Assembly (NCBI GenBank): GCA_041629655.1
Contig: JBFKMV010000259.1
Location: forward strand, 1 to 5,025
Length of the DNA: 5,025 nt
Origin: JBFKMV01 sp041629655
GTDB lineage: Bacteria > Acidobacteriota > Polarisedimenticolia > Polarisedimenticolales > Polarisedimenticolaceae
Direction of reading: 5' to 3'
Within the stretch, counting starts at the first letter, position 1. Each line of letters starts with the position of its first letter. The notes under the pieces were generated by a model, which was not told the origin of the DNA, did not search any database, and was given only the letters and a program-made list of their open reading frames with translations. Below, one piece after another: positions 1 to 5,025 of this stretch. Both the position numbers and the translations under genes were made by a program.

Positions 1-3000
1 GAGCCCGGGGGTGGCGAGGACTGCGGTTGCGACGGCAAGGTCTCGGAGCTGACGCTGGAGTACACCGGCCAGGTGCCCAACGCGCTGGTCCGGGTGGAGC
101 AGAAGAAGGACGGCATCGTGGTGTTCGAGGACACCGTGCAGCCTGGCGGTGAGTTCTCGTTCGTGGGCGCGGATGACAAGGGGACGCTGGGCACCGAGAT
201 CAAGGTGTTCATCAACGGCCTGCTCAACGCCGAGATCCACACCAGCTGCTCGCAGCCGATCGGACCGGGTCTCGAGTTCGGTGACTTCCTGGTCATCGAC
301 GGCAGCAGCCGCAACATCGATGGACCGCTGTGCCCGCTGGGCGAGGACGAGGACAGCGATTCGGGCAGCGACAGCGGCTCGGACAGCGACTCGGGCTGCT
401 CGTGCGACGGCGACAGCGATTCGGGGAGCGACTCCGGCAGCGATTCGGGGAGCGACTCGGGCAGCGATTCCGGGAGTGACTCCGGTAGTGACTCGGGTAG
501 TGATTCCGGGAGTGACTCCGGTAGTGACTCGGGTAGTGATTCCGGGAGTGACTCCGGTAGTGATTCCGGGAGCGACTCGGGCGGTTACTTCGCCGGCAGC
601 TCGGGCACCGACAGCGATTCGGGCACCGACAGCGATTCGGGCACCGACTCGGGGAGCGACTCGGGTACCGACAGCGACTCGGGCAGCGATTCGGGCAGCG
701 ATTCGGGCTCGGATAGTGATTCGGGGAGCGATTCGGGCTCGGACAGCGACTCGGACAGCGATTCGGACTGCGAGTGCCCGCGGGAGTGCGTGCCGCAGCC
801 GTTGCCCGCGGCGGAGACCGAGATCTGGATAACGGTCACGAATCCGCCCAACCCGCAGGGCGCGACGCTGGCCAACTGCGTGGTGGACGACCTGCTGGAC
901 GAGGCCATGGACTGCGACACGGTGATCCCGCTGCTCGAGCCGGGCCAGAGCGAGGAGATCCACTGCACGGCGGACGGCTTGACCGGCGAGGTGGACAACG
1001 AGGTCAAGGTGACGTGCGACATCGTGGGCGCGGTGGATCCGACGACCGGCGAGCCGAAGACGATCATGAAGAGCGTCACGGTGCCTTGCGGTCCGGGCTC
1101 GAGCTGCGAGGTGGACCTGGAGAAGGAGGTTTCCTGCGACGGCGGCCAGAGCTGGGGCGAGGACTGCCTCGGCTGGGACGACGAAGAGGTCCAGGTGCGC
1201 TACACGGTGAGCAACGCCGGCGGCGCCAACGCCGAGACCCTCGAGGGCTGCTACCTGGTGGACTCGAACGGCGCGGTGCTGGCGGGTCAGCTGGGTCTGG
1301 ACCCGATCGGCGAGGGGCAGTCGGCGGTGGTCATCGACGGCGGCAACATCTGCAGCGACTATCTGGACGACCTCGAGCCGAACACCGCGACGGTGGTGTG
1401 CGAGTGCGCCGACAGCGGCGAGACGCGCACCGACGAGGACACGGCGAACTTCGAGTGTCAGGAGCCGGGGCTGGAGGTCAGCAAGACCTGCACGCCGGAT
1501 CCGGCGAGCGGGCTGTTCGACTACGGCATCACCTTCACGAATCCGGCGAACCCGCGCGGCGCGACGTTGAGCGGGTGCACGTTCGACGATCCGACCGCGA
1601 TCAGCTGCGCCACGACCAGCGCCGGCCCCTTCGCGCCGGGTGAGAGCGGCTTCATCGGGTGCGTCAGCGATCTGCCGCAGAACACGGCGACGGTGACCTG
1701 CACCATCGCGGGCTCGGGCGGCAAGACGATCAGCGCGCAGGCGTCGGCCGAGTGCCAGACGGACGTGTGCGAGCTGGAGGTGCTCAAGACCTGCCTGGTG
1801 GTCGAGGACCCGTGCGATGACGACAGCGACTCGGGGAGCGACTCCGGGAGCGATTCCGGCAGCGATTCGGGGAGCGACTCGGGCAGCGATTCGGGGAGCG
1901 ACTCTGGCAGTGACTCCGGTAGCGACTCCGGCACGGATTCCGGGAGCGACTCCGGCAGTGACTCGGGGAGCGACTCCGGCAGTGACTCGGGGAGCGACTC
2001 CGGCAGTGACTCGGGGAGCGACTCCGGCAGCGATTCGGACAGCGGCGGCAACTCCTGCGGCAGCGATTCGGACAGCGGCTCGGACAGCGGCTCGGACAGC
2101 GGCTCGGACAGCGGTTCGGACAGCGGCTCGGACAGCGGTTCGGACAGCGGTTCCGAGCCACCCGAGCCCAGCGACCACTGCGTGGCCGTGTCGACGCAGA
2201 CGCTGTGCGACAAGCGCCCGTCGGTTCTCGGCCTGCGGGTCACCGGACAGAGCTGCAGCGCCTCGAGCAACACCCAGGATCCGGGCAAGGTCGACTGCGA
2301 CGACTTCCTCGCCATCGACCCGCAGCAGCCGGTGCAGATCTTCGCCGCCAAGGACGGCAACGTCTATCTGAACCTGGTGGAGGTCGAGGTCGGCGACATC
2401 GTCGAGCTGGCGGCCGCGGCGGTCGGCAAGGACGAGCTGGACAGCGAGGTCAGCTACGAGATCTACCAGGGCGGCCTGGCGCAGTCCGGCAGGTTCCACA
2501 CCTCCTGCTCGCAGGACCTGCGCACCGGCGACGTCTTCGGTGCCCTCGAGGTCTGGTCGTTCGAGAACGAGGAGCAGGGTCTGGTGCAGCTGGGTGCGGA
2601 GGTGCTCTACGAGTACGTCATCACCAACGTGGGCACCGTGGCCGCCAAGGACATCTCGGTGATCGACAATCCCGTGCCGGGTGAGCCGTTCACCGTCGAG
2701 GGCAGCCCGATCGACTCGCTCGATCCGAACGAGTCGGTGAGCCTCACCAGCACGCGGTTCCTGGCCGAGACCACCGCCAACGAGGTCGTCGTCACCGGCC
2801 ATGCCGGCACGCCGAGCGGCGCCGAGTGCGTGGCGACCGACATGGCGGTGGTGGTCTTCGTGGACCCGCCCATGGAGGAGGACAGCTGTGACGACGGCAA
2901 GCCGCGGCTGCTGGTCTTCGAGTACACCGGGGAGGGGTGCGACGCCAGCGACAACGACCAGGGGAGCTCCGACGAATGCGACGGCGACCCCGCCGGGGCG

Positions 3001-3258
3001 GAGCCCGTGCGGATCGTGCTGACCAAGGACGAGGACGACGCCACGGTGAGCCCGAGCGACGAATCGATCCTGGTGGGGGGTCTGGTGACCTTCGAGGCGA
3101 CCGGCGACAAGCTCAAGAGCAACCTGGTGTTCGACATCAAGCAGGGCTCGTCGACGGTGCAGGATCTCAAGATCCACACCTCCTGCTCCGAGCCGCTCAA
3201 CGTCGGCGACCAGTTCGGCAGCATGATCCTGAGAGCCTTCGAGGCCGAGGCGGACTAG
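1..3258 (+). CDS. Large extracellular mosaic protein with Ser-Asp tracts, DUF11-like modules and three HTSCS domains (5' partial)
   Basis: The frame is open from base 1, so the start and any signal peptide lie upstream; the first ATG-like methionine in frame (base 73) falls inside a folded domain and is not the start. It ends at TAG 3256-3258, giving 1085 visible codons. Layout in visible residues: HTSCS domain 1 (about 8-105); Ser-Asp tract 1 (118-256); a Cys-rich DUF11-like module (257-368) with TNPPNPQGATLANC; a module starting CEVDLEKEVSCDGG (369-489); another DUF11-like module (490-589) with TNPANPRGATLSGC; a short CELEVLKTC start (590) leading into Ser-Asp tract 2 (606-719); HTSCS domain 2 (736-857); a DUF11-like module (858-958); HTSCS domain 3 (963-1085). 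The HTSCS domain resembles a family I recall as Pfam DUF7467, a name I could not verify. Known DUF11/Ser-Asp proteins are surface or secreted; an adhesive or structural role is inference. No LPXTG, membrane helix or other anchor is seen at the C-terminus. No enzyme motif was found. Confidence 0.93.
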   Translation, partial: EPGGGEDCGCDGKVSELTLEYTGQVPNALVRVEQKKDGIVVFEDTVQPGGEFSFVGADDKGTLGTEIKVFINGLLNAEIHTSCSQPIGPGLEFGDFLVIDGSSRNIDGPLCPLGEDEDSDSGSDSGSDSDSGCSCDGDSDSGSDSGSDSGSDSGSDSGSDSGSDSGSDSGSDSGSDSGSDSGSDSGSDSGSDSGGYFAGSSGTDSDSGTDSDSGTDSGSDSGTDSDSGSDSGSDSGSDSDSGSDSGSDSDSDSDSDCECPRECVPQPLPAAETEIWITVTNPPNPQGATLANCVVDDLLDEAMDCDTVIPLLEPGQSEEIHCTADGLTGEVDNEVKVTCDIVGAVDPTTGEPKTIMKSVTVPCGPGSSCEVDLEKEVSCDGGQSWGEDCLGWDDEEVQVRYTVSNAGGANAETLEGCYLVDSNGAVLAGQLGLDPIGEGQSAVVIDGGNICSDYLDDLEPNTATVVCECADSGETRTDEDTANFECQEPGLEVSKTCTPDPASGLFDYGITFTNPANPRGATLSGCTFDDPTAISCATTSAGPFAPGESGFIGCVSDLPQNTATVTCTIAGSGGKTISAQASAECQTDVCELEVLKTCLVVEDPCDDDSDSGSDSGSDSGSDSGSDSGSDSGSDSGSDSGSDSGTDSGSDSGSDSGSDSGSDSGSDSGSDSGSDSGSDSDSGGNSCGSDSDSGSDSGSDSGSDSGSDSGSDSGSDSGSEPPEPSDHCVAVSTQTLCDKRPSVLGLRVTGQSCSASSNTQDPGKVDCDDFLAIDPQQPVQIFAAKDGNVYLNLVEVEVGDIVELAAAAVGKDELDSEVSYEIYQGGLAQSGRFHTSCSQDLRTGDVFGALEVWSFENEEQGLVQLGAEVLYEYVITNVGTVAAKDISVIDNPVPGEPFTVEGSPIDSLDPNESVSLTSTRFLAETTANEVVVTGHAGTPSGAECVATDMAVVVFVDPPMEEDSCDDGKPRLLVFEYTGEGCDASDNDQGSSDECDGDPAGAEPVRIVLTKDEDDATVSPSDESILVGGLVTFEATGDKLKSNLVFDIKQGSSTVQDLKIHTSCSEPLNVGDQFGSMILRAFEAEAD
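469..564 (+). repeat. 36-bp tandem repeat inside Ser-Asp tract 1
   Basis: A 12-codon unit occupies 469-504 and is repeated exactly at 505-540. A third copy keeps the first eight codons (541-564) with one synonymous change (GAC to GAT at its end). The unit is marked by AGT serine codons, whereas the rest of the gene prefers AGC. The DNA identity, including rare third positions, points to recent duplication by slippage or unequal recombination. Confidence 0.9.
604..648 (+). repeat. 18-bp tandem repeat (GTDSDS) inside Ser-Asp tract 1
   Basis: The unit GGC-ACC-GAC-AGC-GAT-TCG lies at 604-621 and exactly again at 622-639. A truncated third copy (GGC-ACC-GAC) follows at 640-648. A related, diverged copy starting GGT-ACC-GAC lies at 664. 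It introduces threonine into the tract and gives a period different from the surrounding SDSG units. Confidence 0.85.
1945..2028 (+). repeat. 24-bp perfect tandem repeat inside Ser-Asp tract 2
   Basis: The eight-codon unit AGT-GAC-TCG-GGG followed by AGC-GAC-TCC-GGC occurs at 1957-1980, 1981-2004 and 2005-2028 without a mismatch. It is preceded by a half unit (AGC-GAC-TCC-GGC) at 1945-1956, giving 3.5 exact copies. This is probably a recently expanded and length-variable segment. Confidence 0.92.
2068..2151 (+). repeat. 12-bp tandem repeat (SDSG in swapped codon phase)
   Basis: Seven head-to-tail copies of TCG-GAC-AGC-GGY differ only at the last base (C or T). The peptide is SDSG, as elsewhere in the tract, but the AGC and TCN serine codons have exchanged places relative to 1825-2034. 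AGY and TCN serine codons are not linked by a single synonymous change, so this array was probably seeded from a separate founder unit. Confidence 0.9.
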
Positions 3259-3321
3259 CCTTGCCTTCTCACCAGCCTCGCCGCGAACTGCGTTAGAGGT
3301 TTGGTGAGAAGGGCAGGCTAG
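3255..3321 (+). terminator. Long hairpin overlapping the stop codon; possible transcription terminator
   Basis: The arms 3255-3274 and 3302-3321 pair at 18 of 20 positions, with a 2-base internal mismatch. The loop can pair further: CCTC 3276-3279 with GAGG 3296-3299, and CGC 3282-3284 with GCG 3290-3292, leaving a 5-base loop. The left arm includes the TAG stop codon of the upstream gene. No T-run follows the right arm, so it is not a canonical intrinsic terminator. It could end transcription weakly, protect the mRNA 3' end, or be a REP-like dispersed palindrome. The structure is certain; the function is inferred. Confidence 0.55.
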
Positions 3322-3532
3322 CCCTGGAGGTCGGGCGCGCCCGCGGCGGGTCGGGCGCGGCCCCATGCTGGCCGGCCGCCGGCGGTGGATCTGTCGCAGG
3401 TCGGGTGGCTGGGCTGCGAGGGCAATCTGCAGCCGGGTCTCGGCGACGCGCGGGGCGGCCTGGAGGTCGCCTTCAAGATAGCCGACGCCGCCGGCAGGAA
3501 TCGCGTGAAACGACCCATCGAGCGCCGTCTAT
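3322..3532. other. Intergenic stretch without a convincing gene
   Basis: The stretch is very GC-rich, with small palindromes (GGGCGCGCCC at 3333-3342 and GGCCGGCC at 3370-3377) and an 11-base direct repeat (3329-3339 and 3349-3359). A + frame is open from 3322 to a TGA at 3562-3564, and a minus-strand frame spans 3318-3671. Neither shows a ribosome binding site, a recognisable domain or a link to the neighbouring proteins, so I call none of it coding. Confidence 0.6.
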
Positions 3533-3562
3533 TTGACGCGCCCGCCGACGTATGCTTACACT
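3533..3562 (+). promoter_or_regulatory. Predicted sigma70-like promoter for the downstream gene
   Basis: TTGACG at 3533-3538 matches the -35 consensus at 5 of 6 positions, and TACACT at 3557-3562 matches the -10 at 4 of 6, with an 18-base spacer. Base composition drops locally to AT-rich just here (about 3551-3581) within GC-rich surroundings. Transcription would start near 3569, giving a leader of about 100 bases. It supports separate transcription of the second gene from the first. Confidence 0.55.
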
Positions 3563-3658
3563 GAACATAACGGAAATCAATCTCGGGCTGGACCGAGGAA
3601 CAAGGCTTGCGACTCGATTCTCGCGTGCTCCCGGGGTAGGTGCATTCGACCAAGGTCC

Positions 3659-3665
3659 GAGGAGG
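3659..3665 (+). promoter_or_regulatory. Strong Shine-Dalgarno sequence for the ATG at 3671
   Basis: GAGGAGG lies 5 bases before ATG 3671 and is close to a perfect anti-16S match. It decides the start: the alternative in-frame ATG at 3806, which would give a conventional short signal peptide, has no comparable site upstream. Confidence 0.8.
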
Positions 3666-3670
3666 CCACA

Positions 3671-5025
3671 ATGTCCGGGATCACAGACGGTTGCGCAGGC
3701 GAAACGGGTCGTAGCTCGATTCCGATTCCCCGACGGCTCGGCACCGAGGGAGCGTTTCTCGGCGGGCGGCGTCGTCCGCGTCGCCTGGGGTCGAGTACCG
3801 GCTTCATGGTCGCCTGGAAGGCCCTGGCCGGGGGCCTGGCGCTGGTGGCGCTGTCGCTGGCCGTCCCGGCGCCGGCGCAGGCGCAGGATCTGGCCTGCAA
3901 CGGCGACATCACGATCGGCAACCCGGTCTTCAGGCTGAATCCGGGCGTCAATCCTCAGATCATCCGCGTGCTGGTCGAGAACAACAACGACACCGGCATC
4001 GGCCAGAACAACACGGTCAGCTTCAGCAAGATCTTCTACCGGCCGAACTGCCGGGCGGTGGACAGCTCTCAGCCTCCCAACCAGGAGGCGGCCTGCGGCT
4101 CCGGCGGCGTCATCATGTACGACGACGGCCTGTTGGGGTTTGGCGACTCGCGCCCCTTCGGCACGCCGGATGATTTCCTGTGCCAGCCCGGTGATCCGTT
4201 CCCCTGCCCGGCGGTACTGGCGGGGGATCCGCCGCGCTGCACGGGCGTCGCGGTGGCGGAGTTCCTGCCGGCGGATGCCAAACCCGGGATCGAATGGCTC
4301 GAGTTCACCTTCCCCGGCCAGCCCCTGGCGCGCCTGGATCTGGCTCCGGGCGACGAGTGCGAGATCGTCTTCCAGCTGTCGGTCGACAACTTCCCGGAGA
4401 CGTTCCTGGACAGCAACCCGCCGACGCAGCAGGACGTCAGCGTCTCCCAGATCGCCGGCTCCACGGCGACCTGCAGGGCGGACCTCAACAACCTTCCGTT
4501 CGACATTCAGACCTCGGCTCGGGACAGTGTTGCGGCCGAGTTCTCGAATCCGATCTGCGCCGCGGAGGTGGACAAGCAGGTGTCGTGCGACAACGGCGCG
4601 ACCTGGCTGGACGTGGATCCGGACCTGGCCGACAACGTCGGCGACGGCGTTGCCGCCGGCTGCACCGGCTGGGACGATCCCAACGCTCCGCTCGAGGTCC
4701 GGGTGCGCTACCTGGCGCGCAACAACTCGACCGGCAACTTCACCAACGCGGGCAACAACGACCTGACCGAGTGCGTCTTGACGGACTCGAACACGGCGAT
4801 CCTGAACGCGCCGGTGGCGGTGGGCACCCTGTTCGGGTTCCCGAACGACGGCGTGGTGGAGCTGCTGCCCCCCGGGGGCGTGCAGGTGGTGTGCGACGAA
4901 GAGCAGGCGGGGTGGCTGGAGCCGAACACCGCGACCCTGGCCTGCATCTGTCCGGCGCAGCTGAATCCGCCGCCGCCGCCGATCGTGGTCACCGACGACG
5001 CGAACATCGACTGCGAAGAGCCGGC
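3671..5025 (+). CDS. Secreted multi-domain protein related to the upstream gene (3' partial)
   Basis: The frame runs from ATG 3671 to the window edge without a stop: 451 full codons plus two bases. Residues 1-45 are an unusually long, Arg-rich N-terminal extension with RRRPRR at 33-38. A hydrophobic core (about 51-66) and the cleavage motif AQA before QD (69-71) give a Sec-type signal peptide. Residues 72-295 are an unrecognised Cys-containing region, beginning CNGDITIGNP and including RVLVENNN, probably beta-rich. Residues 296-451 match the 369-489 module of the upstream protein: VDKQVSCDNGATW, CTGWDD, EVRVRY, LTDSN, LEPNTATLAC and NIDCEEP all have counterparts there in the same order. A PPPPP run (433-437, five CCG codons) interrupts the match near its end. 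It has its own promoter and lies 412 bases after the upstream stop. An extracellular structural or adhesive role is inferred. The track of complete reading frames would miss it because no stop is present. Confidence 0.9.
   Translation, partial: MSGITDGCAGETGRSSIPIPRRLGTEGAFLGGRRRPRRLGSSTGFMVAWKALAGGLALVALSLAVPAPAQAQDLACNGDITIGNPVFRLNPGVNPQIIRVLVENNNDTGIGQNNTVSFSKIFYRPNCRAVDSSQPPNQEAACGSGGVIMYDDGLLGFGDSRPFGTPDDFLCQPGDPFPCPAVLAGDPPRCTGVAVAEFLPADAKPGIEWLEFTFPGQPLARLDLAPGDECEIVFQLSVDNFPETFLDSNPPTQQDVSVSQIAGSTATCRADLNNLPFDIQTSARDSVAAEFSNPICAAEVDKQVSCDNGATWLDVDPDLADNVGDGVAAGCTGWDDPNAPLEVRVRYLARNNSTGNFTNAGNNDLTECVLTDSNTAILNAPVAVGTLFGFPNDGVVELLPPGGVQVVCDEEQAGWLEPNTATLACICPAQLNPPPPPIVVTDDANIDCEEP
3806..3883 (+). 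other. Signal peptide core of the second protein
   Basis: Residues 46-71 read as a standard Sec signal: MVAWK as a short positive region, a Leu/Ala-rich hydrophobic core (ALAGGLALVALSLAV) and PAPAQA before the predicted cut ahead of QDLAC. It has no lipobox cysteine at the cut site and no twin-arginine motif directly before the core, so a lipoprotein or Tat substrate is less likely. The 45 residues before it make the total leader about 71 residues. Confidence 0.8.

Larger units (their letters stand above)
352..768 (+). repeat. Ser-Asp-Gly repeat tract 1 (139 codons)
   Basis: This low-complexity coding tract reads mostly as SDSG and SDSDSG with some TDSDSG. It is very acidic and should be an extended, non-globular spacer, as the Ser-Asp stalks of staphylococcal Clf/Sdr proteins are; calcium binding is possible but inferred. 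It is broken twice: by CSCDG at 397-411, which places two cysteines in the tract, and by GGYFAGS at 580-600. It ends in a cysteine cluster (CECPREC) from 769. The serine codon pattern is mainly AGY-GAY-TCN-GGN, with local swaps of the two serine codon classes. Confidence 0.95.
1816..2154 (+). repeat. Ser-Asp-Gly repeat tract 2 (113 codons)
   Basis: This second acidic SDSG tract lies between the short CELEVLKTC segment and HTSCS domain 2. It is interrupted once by GGNSCG (2044-2061), which puts a cysteine inside it, as CSCDG does in tract 1. The two sides of the interruption have different DNA construction: before it, serine codons alternate AGC-GAC-TCN-GGN; after it, they alternate TCG-GAC-AGC-GGY. 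The tract appears to be two separately expanded arrays encoding the same peptide. Confidence 0.95.

Noticed and set aside
149..832. Arg/Ala/Thr-rich + strand frame overlapping the first gene
   Set aside because: It is a shifted-frame shadow of the repeats, with composition typical of out-of-frame GC-rich DNA. The same applies to 774-1643, 1817-2371, 2205-2684, 2801-3022 and 2937-3296.
585..1079. Minus-strand frame rich in SLPESL-type repeats
   Set aside because: It is the antisense of Ser-Asp tract 1. Repetitive GC-rich coding DNA keeps antisense frames open, and no ribosome site or domain is seen. The same holds for 1521-2360 and 1784-2161.
352..2154. CRISPR array or non-coding satellite
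   Set aside because: The repeats are in frame, code for SDSG without stops and have no unique spacers of regular length.
1..3258. Staphylococcal Sdr/Clf-type adhesin
   Set aside because: The Ser-Asp tracts are similar in composition, but the GC-rich codons, many cysteines, glycine in every unit and lack of LPXTG argue against that family. The likeness is probably convergent.
3322..3564. Open + frame after the hairpin (includes LQPGLGDARGGLEVAFKIADAAG), possibly a gene remnant
   Set aside because: It has no start with a ribosome site, does not resemble the flanking modules and runs through the predicted promoter. Chance openness in GC-rich DNA is enough.
3552..3938. ATG frame starting in the promoter region
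   Set aside because: It overlaps the well-supported second gene in another frame, lacks a Shine-Dalgarno sequence and has shadow-like composition. Minus-strand frames at 3577-3951, 4069-4506 and 4708-5007 were rejected for similar reasons.

Overview
The window is GC-rich bacterial DNA with strong G/C preference at third codon positions. It carries two large secreted-type proteins on the + strand, and each is cut by a window edge. A Sec-type signal peptide ending AQA, many cysteines and the absence of any LPXTG-type anchor at the one visible C-terminus suggest a Gram-negative (diderm) bacterium with large extracellular, disulfide-rich proteins. I cannot name the phylum or species.

Region 1 (1-3258) is the last 1085 codons of a mosaic extracellular protein. 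It has three copies of a small beta-type domain carrying the motif HTSCS(Q/E). Several DUF11-like (conserved repeat, Ig-like) modules with paired cysteines lie between them. Two long Ser-Asp-Gly tracts of 139 and 113 codons act as acidic, probably extended spacers. The tracts are built of nested DNA repeats (units of 12, 18, 24 and 36 bp), and some copies are perfect and so probably recent.

Region 2 (3255-3670) is intergenic. A long, nearly perfect hairpin begins inside the stop codon of the first gene. About 210 bases follow with no convincing gene. Then come a sigma70-like promoter (TTGACG, 18 bases, TACACT), a leader of about 100 bases and a strong Shine-Dalgarno sequence.

Region 3 (3671-5025) is the start of a second secreted protein, open to the window end. 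It has a long N-terminal extension, a signal peptide, an unrecognised N-terminal domain and then a module clearly homologous to one inside the first protein. The two genes are therefore probably tandem relatives. The second gene may continue into Ser-Asp tracts and HTSCS domains beyond the window, and the first may begin upstream with a similar signal peptide.

The likely shared role is as surface or matrix proteins, made of folded modules spaced by acidic stalks. No enzyme, RNA gene, CRISPR array or insertion sequence is visible.
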